Numbered from the stretch's first letter, positions 24,526 to 33,530 are shown. The stretch is DNA of 37,934 bases from Methanobacteriota archaeon (GCA_002730095.1 PBZE01000023.1:1-37934), one strand, 5' to 3'. Notes: generated by a model from the letters alone, not told the origin. Program-made: numbers and translations.

Positions 24526-25285
24526 GTATCAGGTAATTTCCACATGATGTGCAATACTGAGACCCACTATTATTGATAGTCCCACATTGATTGCAAGAGA
24601 CTACCGACTTAACGGTAGATGATGAACCGGTACTTTCCCATGGACTATTGGGATCTTTGGACCTTGACTTATTTTTTTCGGATTTCTTCTGCGCCTTTAG
24701 TGTGGCTTTCTTTTCTCTCTCCTTGATTTTTTGGAGTCTTTTCTCTGCGGATCTGTCCAAAGATGAGTTTATGAATTTGGAAATGGAAATTCTACTTCGA
24801 TTTTCCTGGGGACTCCCTACTGCCTCATCGTCCACAATAGTCTGCATCCCTGAAACGTGAACCTCGGCTTCGTAATCATCGTCAACCTCGGCCTCATTCA
24901 TCTCGGTATTCAGACTACCGACCCTACCAGACATCCTAGTACTGACATTTCTTCTTACTTTGCTACTTGGGGTGTTGACTTTCGATTCTAGCCTCTGAAG
25001 GGCCTTGTCAGACTTCTCTTCCCACAGGCCCCTATCCTCACTCCTGTACGTCTTAGATAGCCTTCTAATTGCATTAGACCTATGATACTCGTGATCCTCC
25101 ACCCTTGCATATCTAGAAAGCATGAAAAATCCAATTGCAATGGCAGTAATGTGCAAAGATGCCTCAAGGACAAAATCGTTTGAAATCACTTCTTCCAGAG
25201 CAGGTATTCCAAATCTTACCGCGACAATGCACAATGTTGGAGCAAGGAATAATGCCAACGATATAGCTGGAGAACGATTGGACAT
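24521..25285 (-). CDS. Two-helix membrane protein with C-terminal zinc ribbon, function unknown
   Basis: This 254-aa protein has two N-terminal hydrophobic segments (about 8-28 and 39-56). A long charged region follows, with a Lys/Glu-rich probable coiled coil (EKRLQKIKEREKKATLKAQKKSEKNK). It ends in a zinc ribbon with two CxxC pairs, CNQC and CTSC. Two helices put the charged region and the ribbon on the same side, most likely the cytoplasm. I do not recognise a family. It lies 39 bp upstream of dnaJ on the same strand and may be partly co-transcribed, though dnaJ has its own promoter-like element. Confidence 0.75.
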   Translation of the reverse strand: MSNRSPAISLALFLAPTLCIVAVRFGIPALEEVISNDFVLEASLHITAIAIGFFMLSRYARVEDHEYHRSNAIRRLSKTYRSEDRGLWEEKSDKALQRLESKVNTPSSKVRRNVSTRMSGRVGSLNTEMNEAEVDDDYEAEVHVSGMQTIVDDEAVGSPQENRSRISISKFINSSLDRSAEKRLQKIKEREKKATLKAQKKSEKNKSRSKDPNSPWESTGSSSTVKSVVSCNQCGTINNSGSQYCTSCGNYLIQ

Positions 25286-25307
25286 AGTTGCCCCTCAGAA
25301 ATTTACC

Positions 25308-25316
25308 ATTTGAATC
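25308..25316 (-). promoter_or_regulatory. GATTCAAAT box of the gene starting at 25285
   Basis: GATTCAAAT on the minus strand has its TCAAA starting 28 nt before the ATG. It is identical to the 9-mer in front of dnaJ. Confidence 0.45.
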
Positions 25317-25372
25317 ATTCGTGTCGGGGATTCAGGCAACACAACTTTCAGCCCATGCCCCATCGAACAAAC

Positions 25373-25885
25373 ATGATCCGTGAGATTGAGGTCTCCACCA
25401 CATTGCAGCCGCATGAAGACATAGAGATAGTCATGGATTCCGTAAAGTCCTTTTTTCCGGATTGGAGTCCGGATCTACCCTCTAGATCCGTGGGCTTTCC
25501 ATCAGGCGATTCTCCCGAGATAATTCATGGCCTATCGTCGTCTCTTGATTCATTTCTAGATGCGATCAGGAAACAGTCGATATTGGATACGGCTCTGGAT
25601 GCAATGACAATTGATGGGGACAACAGTATCTGTGAGTTCTCAATTTCTAGGTTAGCATCCCTGGCTGGAAAAGTATCATTCACCCTAGGAGAAAGGACTT
25701 TTGGAGGCTCCATAGACATCTCAATCTCCGGCATCAAGCTTTTACAATGGCTAGAATCTGCAACCTGGCATGAAGGAAGGAGGGGAGTCCCCAGATATGT
25801 AGGGGACGACTTGGCGATGAATAGAGACGGTAGCTACACGGAATGGTTCGACAAGAGGGGGAACTTAACTAGGGGCCCTGAGTAG
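25373..25885 (+). CDS. UPF0201 (DUF54) family archaeal protein, probable RNA-binding
   Basis: The ORF track starts at a TTG (25310). ATG 25373 is preferred because the family begins with the strand seen in MIREIEVSTTLQPHEDIEIV, and it gives 170 aa. The middle matches UPF0201: an NxFPD-like FFPDWSPD, AIRKQSILDTALDAM (family RxQRILDTAR), LAGKVSFTLGERTFGGSIDISI, and LLQWLESATWHEGRRGVPR. These proteins resemble ribosomal L5-type folds and are conserved in archaea, but their role is not established. The C-terminal roughly 20 residues appear lineage-specific. Its 3' end overlaps that of the convergent Pcp-Nudix gene by 17 bp. Confidence 0.78.
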   Translation: MIREIEVSTTLQPHEDIEIVMDSVKSFFPDWSPDLPSRSVGFPSGDSPEIIHGLSSSLDSFLDAIRKQSILDTALDAMTIDGDNSICEFSISRLASLAGKVSFTLGERTFGGSIDISISGIKLLQWLESATWHEGRRGVPRYVGDDLAMNRDGSYTEWFDKRGNLTRGPE

Positions 25886-26852
25886 GATCAGGTATTCCAT
25901 TTAAGTGCCAATCTTCTATAGTTGGCAAGTCTGCTGGTAACCACTTAACATCCAGTAATTCGTGCTGAGTCAGCCATCTTGAATCCTCATGCTCCTTAAG
26001 TGAGATTTCATTTCCATTAACTATTCCACAATCAAAAATATGTAACTCTACATCCCTATCCTTGTAACTATATTTTATCTCGCAAATTTTTGATTTGGGA
26101 GTTACCGATATTTCCAGTTCTTCTTCTATTTCCCTTCGTAATGCGCCAGTTAGAGATTCCCCCTCCTCTACTTTTCCACCTGGAAACTCCCACCATCCGG
26201 ACCATACGTCCCCATCTGGCCTCATACATGAAAAAATCCTATTTTGAGAATCCCTTAGCATGGCACCAACTACTACTATTTTCGGCCTATTTAACATCAA
26301 TCTAAGCGTCCTTGAGACAACCTCGGTTTGTCTCTCAAGACTAACATAATCAGATTTTGGAAGGTGCATAAACAATACTGGAATCTTTAAATTGCGTGTT
26401 AGAGTTCTGAAATAGGTTTCGTTACAGACATAGCTACCGGCATCTTGACTCCACTCAACATCATCATCCGAATCAAACTCTTCGTCGAAGTTGTGTATAC
26501 TTACTGTTGTCTCGAGGATTTCTGGGGAGTTTCTTTCTATTTTTTCGTTCACTAGTTTCCTACCTGAGTTATCCGGATATTCCATAGAAATCTTGTTTCT
26601 TGCATATCTTTCTAGGTTAATCTTGGTAGATTTACTTGAGAGTCCGAGATGCAGTACTGCGTCGAATCTTTGACTCTCCATCATCTCAGACGGTTTCTGT
26701 GAACCTTTCAAATCTACAGAAAGGATACAATATGTAATTTGGATACCCTCGATTCCCGTTTTGACGATCTCTTGGACTACGTCTGAAGACTCATTTGTGT
26801 CATGATCGTGGAATGGCTCGAATCCTGTCAGCAGAACCTTGTGGCGTTCCAT
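25869..26852 (-). CDS. Fusion of pyroglutamyl peptidase (Pcp, C15) and Nudix hydrolase (MutT-like)
   Basis: Residues 1 to about 190 of this 327-aa protein match pyrrolidone-carboxylate peptidase: VLLTGFEPFHDHDTNESS, HLGLSSKSTKINLERYARN, YPDNSG and DAGSYVCNETYF. The catalytic triad is visible as E81, C143 and H163. Residues about 193-327 are a Nudix domain with the box GKVEEGESLTGALRREIEEELEI (226-248), which fits Gx5Ex7REUxEE with one Gly replaced by Glu, followed by a WLxxxEL-type ending. Pcp removes N-terminal pyroglutamate from peptides; MutT-type Nudix enzymes clean oxidised nucleotides. Both active sites look intact, so this appears bifunctional. There is no stop or frameshift between the halves. 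Confidence 0.88.
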   Translation of the reverse strand: MERHKVLLTGFEPFHDHDTNESSDVVQEIVKTGIEGIQITYCILSVDLKGSQKPSEMMESQRFDAVLHLGLSSKSTKINLERYARNKISMEYPDNSGRKLVNEKIERNSPEILETTVSIHNFDEEFDSDDDVEWSQDAGSYVCNETYFRTLTRNLKIPVLFMHLPKSDYVSLERQTEVVSRTLRLMLNRPKIVVVGAMLRDSQNRIFSCMRPDGDVWSGWWEFPGGKVEEGESLTGALRREIEEELEISVTPKSKICEIKYSYKDRDVELHIFDCGIVNGNEISLKEHEDSRWLTQHELLDVKWLPADLPTIEDWHLNGIPDPTQGP

Positions 26853-26937
26853 GAGTCTTGCGGACAGATGGTAAGAATTGTGTTTTTCGTATCAATCATC
26901 AGTCACATTCATGCATATCGGCAATCTCCAATTCATC

Positions 26938-27264
26938 ATGGAGCACGATTATGTCGTCATACTTCCCCCTGAAATCGAGGAGGAGGAAGTGACTGCGGCT
27001 GGTGTAATAGCCGTAATCTGGAGAGAGTTGAGCGGGGGCGTTGGACCATGGGGGGCATTGAGGCCCATAGTAGCCGTACTTCTCTCACTCATCCCATTCC
27101 TATTCCTTGGACAGCATTTCAATCGTCAACATAGAAAGTCAATTGGTTGGTTTGTTATACAATTCCCACTATTATTGTCAATTTTCCTCTGGCCTGTCCT
27201 ATTCTTATGGTCAATAATTGATGCATGGTGGGTCTCAAACGGCATCGTTGCCAGATCGAGATAG
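26938..27264 (+). CDS. Small two-helix membrane protein, unknown
   Basis: ATG 26938 gives 108 aa beginning MEHDYVVILPPEIEEEEVTAAG. ATG 26911 is an alternative, and the TTG at 26878 used by the ORF track is unlikely. An acidic N-terminal segment precedes two hydrophobic helices (PIVAVLLSLIPFLFLGQHF and FVIQFPLLLSIFLWPVLFLW) separated by a basic loop (NRQHRKS). No known family is recognised. The hydropathy pattern and codon use support a real gene. Its stop abuts the stop of the convergent gene at 27265 with no spacing. Confidence 0.6.
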   Translation: MEHDYVVILPPEIEEEEVTAAGVIAVIWRELSGGVGPWGALRPIVAVLLSLIPFLFLGQHFNRQHRKSIGWFVIQFPLLLSIFLWPVLFLWSIIDAWWVSNGIVARSR

Positions 27265-27738
27265 TCAGAAGTCTTCCGGCAATTGTATTGGACTGAAGAG
27301 ATGCCCTGGACTAGTTGATTTTGAAAGTTGCACTCTTATGTTATATTCCCAATCTCTTAGAATGGCAAGAGCAGAGATAAAGGGCAATTCAGTCTCATTT
27401 AGAATGGTCCTAATTATGGTGTCCAGTATGTCCATTCTATCTTGATCGACTGATTCCAAGACCCTTTCTAGGGGAAATGAGTCCAAAACCGCTGATTCTT
27501 GGACGGATTCTAATTGTCGAGGGGTCAATAACTCAACGGGAAGAGTTTCATTGCTCTTTGAAGCTGTTTCCTGCAGTTTTTCCAGTAAAATTCGGATGTA
27601 CTTCGATACTACCAATGACACTTCGATGATCGGTTGACTATATTGATTGACAAAATTTACCATATTCTCTTGGAGAAATAGTAGCTTCTCTTCGATCGGG
27701 GAAGATGGAAGTGGAATCTGCCCGTCGTGTTCATCCAT
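27265..27738 (-). CDS. Helical hypothetical protein downstream of the giant surface protein
   Basis: This 157-aa, mostly alpha-helical, acidic protein has no membrane segment or cysteines. Helices include IEEKLLFLQENMVNFVNQY and MDILDTIIRTILNETELPFISALAILRDWEY. I recognise no family. It begins 31 bp after the stop of the 1912-aa gene on the same strand, so it may be co-transcribed with it. The DNA between them shows no clear promoter or Shine-Dalgarno site. Confidence 0.6.
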   Translation of the reverse strand: MDEHDGQIPLPSSPIEEKLLFLQENMVNFVNQYSQPIIEVSLVVSKYIRILLEKLQETASKSNETLPVELLTPRQLESVQESAVLDSFPLERVLESVDQDRMDILDTIIRTILNETELPFISALAILRDWEYNIRVQLSKSTSPGHLFSPIQLPEDF

Positions 27739-27769
27739 AGTTATTCCACGAGGAGGTCATTCATGAGTA

Positions 27770-30700
27770 CTAGGTAGACCTATCGTCATATCTTATGGGA
27801 GATCCGCTATTACCCCTTACTCCATCCAATAAATCATCTTCTATCTCAAAATGGTCGTTCAGCCAATCTCCGTCAGTATCCCAATTTGTCGGATCGGTCC
27901 CGTCGGCGATCTGATCTCCGTCAATGTCTAGGATCCACCAACCGTAGACATATTCACCTAGGAAAATATTAGGGAGGTGATACTGATCTCCTGCAATTCT
28001 GTTGAATGGATCGGCCCACTCCCCGTTTAGTAGAGTCAGGTCATTGCTGTTATCGACATCCTCATACTCCAAATCATTATCCTCTACTATCAAAGCATAT
28101 AGCATATCATTATCATTAATCTTGTTCATCCTGAAGTAATTAGTTGAAATTGCCGAGCTCCCGGAGCAGGTTCCAAGCAAGCTTTCTCTTAGTTGCCACC
28201 ACTCAGATACTTGTTCGCCTGAGCAATCAAGAAGATTAGAGTCCCTGATTAGTGAGGGCGATGACATGGAGGCGTTCACAACACCGAAGTATTCTTGGAA
28301 ATTATTGTAGGTCTGGTAAACACAACTGCCTCCTGAGCAGTCCCAAGACCCATCGTTATCCGCATCTTGGCCGGCGTCCGATGGATCAGTTGGGTCATGA
28401 GTGAACCATGACCAATCAAGGGCTGGCCTGGAGATAATACCATTTGAGACCTGTACTGGCTTCCAAACTACAGACGTCACCTGATGCCACACAACAGAAA
28501 TCTGCATCAAAGACGACCAGTTGTCGTTTGTTTCATTCCATCCTCGGTAATACTCATAGAAGTCTGGCATCATGTCCCCATCAGTGTCATTGTCCAATGG
28601 ATTTGTCCCGTACTTGAAAATCTCCCTACCATCAGATAAATTTCCATCGCGGACATATGAGTCAACTATTCCATTTACGAAAACTGGTTTCATAGCGACT
28701 GAGTCATCATCTGAGTCCTCATCTAAGGGGTGTGTTCCATTCTCATATTCCATCAAATTCGAGAAATATAGGGGCTGAGTTCCCTGTCCCAATTGCCATT
28801 CCTGAGAATACTCGGTGAATTGTCTCGACTCCCATACTCCCTGTGAGGCTGGGATATCTGAGATTTGTCTATCAAACCAGCCATCTGAATCTGGATCGTA
28901 ACTAATATCAAGAGGATTTACTGGATTTAGAGACCAACGATAGTCATTGACTGGGAGGAATTCACCATACACTGAGTAACAGAATTCCCAACCATCTGGT
29001 ATGCCATCTGAATCTGAATCGTCATCTGTTGGATCACTTACGCCTGCTAGACTGAAATTGAAATTATTCGAATTTACGGAATTTATTAGTCCCATTCTGT
29101 CTGAAGATTCAATACTCTTGCTCTTGAACAAATCGTATAATTGCCCAAATGCTGCATCGTAATTCATACCCCTCTCGCCAATGAAAGCATTGATGGCGTC
29201 CGAACCGTAGGAAACTAGTCCGGTTTCATTAGGTATTGTGTCCACGGCAGTTTTCTTTCCATATATCCTAGATTCGTACTCCGCAAGGTTATCGAATGAC
29301 TCGGAGTCGGAAATTTGTCCATTTCCATCGCAGTCATAAGAGTCTTCATCAGAATCCCTGGAAACATCTGAGCCAGTAAGTGGATTCATTTCCCAGATAT
29401 TTTCTTCCAGGTTCCATTGAGTAAACCAGTATTCATAGCCGTCACTCATTCCATCTCTGTCTGTATCGACATCATTTGGATCTGATATCCCCAAGAGGGC
29501 AGAAAGAAGTGGTTTTGCAGGGCTTCCGGACAGCCATGCTTGGTACTGTTGCATTGCGAGCTGTGCCTTACCTTCTTTGCCAAATAATATCCTAAATACC
29601 CTATTATTTGCCTCTGATGGATCTATCGAATCTGCTTCCTCCCACATCCTAGGGGCATCTGGAGGAGAAAGTCCCCCATTGGCAGGATTATTATTGGTGA
29701 GATTAAGCTCAACCTGATCAGTGATTCCGTCCAAGTCTGAATCATAGTATCCATCGCCAGCCACTAGTGGATTGAGAGTCCACACAGAGTCTGTGGAGTT
29801 CCATCTGGTGAATATCAGCTCGATTCCATCCAATAGCCCGTCTCCATCGGTATCTGGGTCATTTGGATCTGCAGTCAGTCCTGAGGCATTCCTCTGCTGA
29901 TCGGAAAGGAAATGACCGAACGAAAGGGTTGACTCGGCTGAAAGCCATGGCGTGGGCAGTAACTCCCCTCCAACACTGAGTAAGTAAAATTGGGGAGATG
30001 TTACGAGTGGATCTGTCTCACTATGATTTCCATCGATTGAATTATACTCCTCCCAATTATTCATCCCGTCGCCATCTGGATCTCCATCTTGGTCTCTCTC
30101 GTCCACTGGGTTAAGAGTCCAATGCTCTTCAAAAAGACTCCATCTGGCATGGAAATATTCCCAACCATCGGGCATTCCATCCCTATCAGAATCCGAAGAA
30201 AGAGGGTTCCCGGAACCAACATCATTAGTTGTTGTTCCATTTACAAGGCTGAGGTATGCAGTACTGGTATACTCTCCGAAGGACCCCGGGGCAAGACCAG
30301 CCCAAGAAGAGTGAGAAAGATTAGTGGTGAAATTTTCTGGGAATGGTAAGCCCGAATCAGTTCCCTGATTGAAAATGATTTGATCTTTCAGATGGTACTC
30401 AAGCCAATTTACTAATTGTTCATCCATAGACAGTACTCCATCCCTGTTTATGTCATATCCATCCCCGTCTGGATTATTGAGAGAGTCAGAGCCATTAAGT
30501 GGGTTTATCCCCCTATTGGCCTTGTTCCAAGAACATGCATACCTTGCTTCCCAACCATCGGGAAGAGAGTCTCCATCGGAATCTACGTTATTTGGATCGG
30601 TTGGTGTCCACGACAAAGCTGACTCGTTAGACTCGCCATGGGAGGGAAGTCCCTCTCTGATTACATCGTCAATAATTTCTCCCCATTTGTACTCGCATAA

Positions 30701-33508
30701 ATTGGAAAGACCATCGCCATCTGCATCTTCATCTGCGTCATTGGGATTTCGTGGATCCAGAGTCCAAAGATTACCTCCAGTGTATACATCCCCAATCCAT
30801 CTCCTATTCTCAATTTCCCACCCATCAGGCATACCATCTCCATCCGAATCTGGATTACTAGGGTCGGTTGGCCCATCACTACCCCCTCCAGCCCCAGATC
30901 CTAGCCATCCTTCCAGATGGACAGTCTCCGACTGGGAAGATGAGTCGTCACATACGTAATCGTAGTTCAGATAGTGACACTCGAATGAAGTAGAATCCAT
31001 GAACCAACCCCAGTATTCCTCCCCATCAGTCAGTCCGTCGCCATCAGAATCGATATTCCTTGGATCAGTTCCATTCATACCAAATTCTGATGTGTTTATG
31101 TATCGATATTCCTCTAGATTACTCCAGTCCCTGATGAACATGGTTCCGTCGATAAGAGGGAAGCTTACTCCGTCCGCATCGGCATCACGATATCTATCGA
31201 AAGGATCAGTTGGGTCTAGTCCGTGAGAGAATTCCCATCCATCGGGCATACCATCGAAATCTGAGTCTGTGGACATTGGGTCAATTGGCATGATATTCAT
31301 GAATCTACCAGGGGAGGCCCCTGAGAAGACCCATTTCTCACTGCCCTCCTCCAAAAATTCCAGATTAGTAACTAATCCTGGCATACGAGTCTGATTTGAG
31401 TAGGGGCCAAGAACACCTGTATGCCCTCCCTCTAAGCACCAAGTTCCATCCTTAGAGCCGAGAATTACCATCCCATCTAACGCCATTACAGCATGGATAT
31501 CATTTGCGCCTTCTGACCATCTCTCGGAATTGAACATCCTATCGTTACTGATAGAGGACCTTGGCATTTGTATGAAGATTGAGAGGTCTATCAGATGGAG
31601 ACCTCCTGCAGTTCCCATCCAGACCCCTGTTATTTCTTCTAAATCGCCGTTCTCTAGTATTGGCCCAGCTGGCTCAAGTACGTTCACTACTGCTGATTTT
31701 GATTCATTTAAAAGATCGGCCATCCTGACAAATGTTTCTGCGTCTTCGATATCGAAAACCCACCAAGGATCTCCTGCGGAAGTGATTCCATCGGTTGTAT
31801 TCCAAGCCACAAGTCCAGAGTCAGTAGCCAGTAGCAATAACGGCCCTCTTCCTTGCATAGGGACATGTATGGCGTCATTGACGGAAACTTCGGCGTCTGA
31901 CAGGATTTCGGTGAGCTCCAGAATCGAGTTCGCGGAGCTTACACCGATTGAACGACCACCACTCCAGCAATCTCCGTTTGTTCCCTGATCCGAAACACTG
32001 AGTGTCCATGCCTTACTTTCTCCGAAAACTAACAAATCCAGATTGTTGCTTCCCGTATTGAGTTCCATCATATGGACTACTTTGCCGATTTCTGATTCTG
32101 AGACAGATGACATAATGGGGAGTCCATTTTCCATGGACACGCAATGGACTCCCTGATTCGTACCTATGATCATGAAGTCAGAAGTCCCTGTTGGGGACCA
32201 CCTAATCATAGAGGTCATCTCTAAGCCGGCTCTGAGCTCGTGAGTGGAAGAAACCCCTTCTAGTGGGTCTAACGCAGTTATGCCATATTTCGAACCTACC
32301 AATAGCCTCTCTTGCTCTGAGTCCTTTATCATCGAATGAACTGCTGCATCTACCAAGGGGGTTTGTGTGGATTGATCGAAGAACAGTACTTCGCCGCCAT
32401 GACTGGTTCCAGCGGTCCCCCTTACTCCTGGCTTAACCCAAGATCCATCATCATAATGTACCAAATATTCCTCATAGTTACTGAATGCCTCGCCCCAAGC
32501 AGCGGTAGCGGTAGATGTGTCTGGGATTACAAAGCCATCTCTGTCCATATCCCAGCCATCACTGTCTGAGTCAGCAATTGCATCACTCGCATTCCTGGGA
32601 TCTAGCCCATAGTGTGCCTCCCAGCCATCAGGTATCCCGTCTCCGGGAACAACTAGGCCAGAAGCCAGTAGGCCGGACCATGAGTAGTAGTCGGAATCAG
32701 ATCTAGTTGGGTCAGTTCCTAGCCATCCGTCGTCCCCAGTGGGTCTCTCGAAAATATCTTGACAAGATGATTCGCTGATCCCAGGAATTATGCCAGAGCA
32801 CCAGAGCCCGTCTCTTTCGGTTATCCAATAATCAGGAATTCCGAATGAATACTCCTCTGAATTTGAGTATCTCTCAGTAATGTCGATGTCTCCGTCCCTG
32901 TTGACATCGAACCCATCGCCGCATCCAAAGCTAAAATCGTCACACCTATCAATATCCTCTACCTTATCGGAAGGGTCCAGTGGATCGAACCATAGGCATG
33001 TCCAAGCGTTGGTGGCATTGAGATATCCGAGACCCCCCTCTGTACACATGTGGATCTCATAGCCATCAGGAAGGCCGTCCCCATCTGTATCAGACTTAGT
33101 GGGATCCAGATACTCCCTGTTTCCTGATTGGGTCAATTCTGGGGGCTTTCCTGTCAATGATAGCCTATCCGTGAAGCACTTATCCAAGGTATACGGCCAA
33201 CAATATTCCAGAAGTGCCACTGCACCGTCTCTATCATGGTCAGACATGTTGTCAGTACCGTTGTTCATGTCCAAGCCTAGAACCTCGAAATTGCCAAAGG
33301 GATCTTGGAAAATTATATTCTCCCCATAAATCGATTCATACTGGTCAGGTATCCGATCCTCGTCTGCATCAGTGGCTGGAGGTGCACCTCCTTCTGCTTC
33401 AATGGGGTTCGTGGAGTCAACCGGAGATTGTGGCCGTGTCTGAGAGACAAAGGCCAAGCTACTAAGCAAAAGTAGTACTATGAAGGCCGCCGTTTGCTTT
33501 CTCCTCAT
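27770..33508 (-). CDS. Giant secreted protein with Ca-binding-type (thrombospondin-3-like) repeats and a beta-propeller
   Basis: This 1912-aa protein starts with a signal peptide (TAAFIVLLLLSSLAFVSQ) and has no C-terminal membrane helix. About fourteen segments follow the pattern DxDSDGDGxPDGWE, often followed some tens of residues later by WxLNPxxxxD and a second acidic loop such as DADGDGLSNLCEY. These resemble calcium-binding thrombospondin type 3 loops. Between about residues 370 and 700 lies a different region with six similar strands (LLVGSKYGITAL, MIIGTNQGVHCV, LLLATDSGLVAW, VWMGTAGGLHLI, VILGSKDGTWCL and one weaker), suggesting a six-bladed propeller. Paired cysteines occur at several places. 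No enzyme domain is seen. It is probably an adhesive or structural surface protein (inference). Confidence 0.88.
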   Translation of the reverse strand: MRRKQTAAFIVLLLLSSLAFVSQTRPQSPVDSTNPIEAEGGAPPATDADEDRIPDQYESIYGENIIFQDPFGNFEVLGLDMNNGTDNMSDHDRDGAVALLEYCWPYTLDKCFTDRLSLTGKPPELTQSGNREYLDPTKSDTDGDGLPDGYEIHMCTEGGLGYLNATNAWTCLWFDPLDPSDKVEDIDRCDDFSFGCGDGFDVNRDGDIDITERYSNSEEYSFGIPDYWITERDGLWCSGIIPGISESSCQDIFERPTGDDGWLGTDPTRSDSDYYSWSGLLASGLVVPGDGIPDGWEAHYGLDPRNASDAIADSDSDGWDMDRDGFVIPDTSTATAAWGEAFSNYEEYLVHYDDGSWVKPGVRGTAGTSHGGEVLFFDQSTQTPLVDAAVHSMIKDSEQERLLVGSKYGITALDPLEGVSSTHELRAGLEMTSMIRWSPTGTSDFMIIGTNQGVHCVSMENGLPIMSSVSESEIGKVVHMMELNTGSNNLDLLVFGESKAWTLSVSDQGTNGDCWSGGRSIGVSSANSILELTEILSDAEVSVNDAIHVPMQGRGPLLLLATDSGLVAWNTTDGITSAGDPWWVFDIEDAETFVRMADLLNESKSAVVNVLEPAGPILENGDLEEITGVWMGTAGGLHLIDLSIFIQMPRSSISNDRMFNSERWSEGANDIHAVMALDGMVILGSKDGTWCLEGGHTGVLGPYSNQTRMPGLVTNLEFLEEGSEKWVFSGASPGRFMNIMPIDPMSTDSDFDGMPDGWEFSHGLDPTDPFDRYRDADADGVSFPLIDGTMFIRDWSNLEEYRYINTSEFGMNGTDPRNIDSDGDGLTDGEEYWGWFMDSTSFECHYLNYDYVCDDSSSQSETVHLEGWLGSGAGGGSDGPTDPSNPDSDGDGMPDGWEIENRRWIGDVYTGGNLWTLDPRNPNDADEDADGDGLSNLCEYKWGEIIDDVIREGLPSHGESNESALSWTPTDPNNVDSDGDSLPDGWEARYACSWNKANRGINPLNGSDSLNNPDGDGYDINRDGVLSMDEQLVNWLEYHLKDQIIFNQGTDSGLPFPENFTTNLSHSSWAGLAPGSFGEYTSTAYLSLVNGTTTNDVGSGNPLSSDSDRDGMPDGWEYFHARWSLFEEHWTLNPVDERDQDGDPDGDGMNNWEEYNSIDGNHSETDPLVTSPQFYLLSVGGELLPTPWLSAESTLSFGHFLSDQQRNASGLTADPNDPDTDGDGLLDGIELIFTRWNSTDSVWTLNPLVAGDGYYDSDLDGITDQVELNLTNNNPANGGLSPPDAPRMWEEADSIDPSEANNRVFRILFGKEGKAQLAMQQYQAWLSGSPAKPLLSALLGISDPNDVDTDRDGMSDGYEYWFTQWNLEENIWEMNPLTGSDVSRDSDEDSYDCDGNGQISDSESFDNLAEYESRIYGKKTAVDTIPNETGLVSYGSDAINAFIGERGMNYDAAFGQLYDLFKSKSIESSDRMGLINSVNSNNFNFSLAGVSDPTDDDSDSDGIPDGWEFCYSVYGEFLPVNDYRWSLNPVNPLDISYDPDSDGWFDRQISDIPASQGVWESRQFTEYSQEWQLGQGTQPLYFSNLMEYENGTHPLDEDSDDDSVAMKPVFVNGIVDSYVRDGNLSDGREIFKYGTNPLDNDTDGDMMPDFYEYYRGWNETNDNWSSLMQISVVWHQVTSVVWKPVQVSNGIISRPALDWSWFTHDPTDPSDAGQDADNDGSWDCSGGSCVYQTYNNFQEYFGVVNASMSSPSLIRDSNLLDCSGEQVSEWWQLRESLLGTCSGSSAISTNYFRMNKINDNDMLYALIVEDNDLEYEDVDNSNDLTLLNGEWADPFNRIAGDQYHLPNIFLGEYVYGWWILDIDGDQIADGTDPTNWDTDGDWLNDHFEIEDDLLDGVRGNSGSPIRYDDRST

Positions 33509-33510
33509 GG

Positions 33511-33530
33511 AATACCGCCACCTAGGTATT
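33511..33530. repeat. Inverted repeat next to the start codon of the giant protein gene
   Basis: On the minus strand AATACC-TAGGTGGC-GGTATT is followed by CC and the ATG at 33508. The arms are 6 bp. TTGACAAAT just upstream is a weak promoter-box candidate. The rest of the 191-bp divergent gap (33509-33699) shows nothing else clear except TTCAAAGG at 33658-33665 on the plus strand. Confidence 0.4.

Noticed and set aside
27751-27777. Strong GAGGAGGT followed by ATG on the plus strand
   Set aside because: The reading frame stops after four codons (ATG AGT ACT AGG TAG), so no gene follows.
30450-30959. 169-aa plus-strand ORF rich in Ser and Pro
   Set aside because: It is antisense to the Asp/Gly repeats of the giant secreted protein; the low-complexity content follows from those codons.
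27770-33508. Regularly spaced similar sequences that could suggest a CRISPR or tandem DNA repeat
   Set aside because: The similarity is at protein level (DSDGDGxPDGWE), with varied codons and variable spacing inside one open frame, so there is no DNA repeat array.
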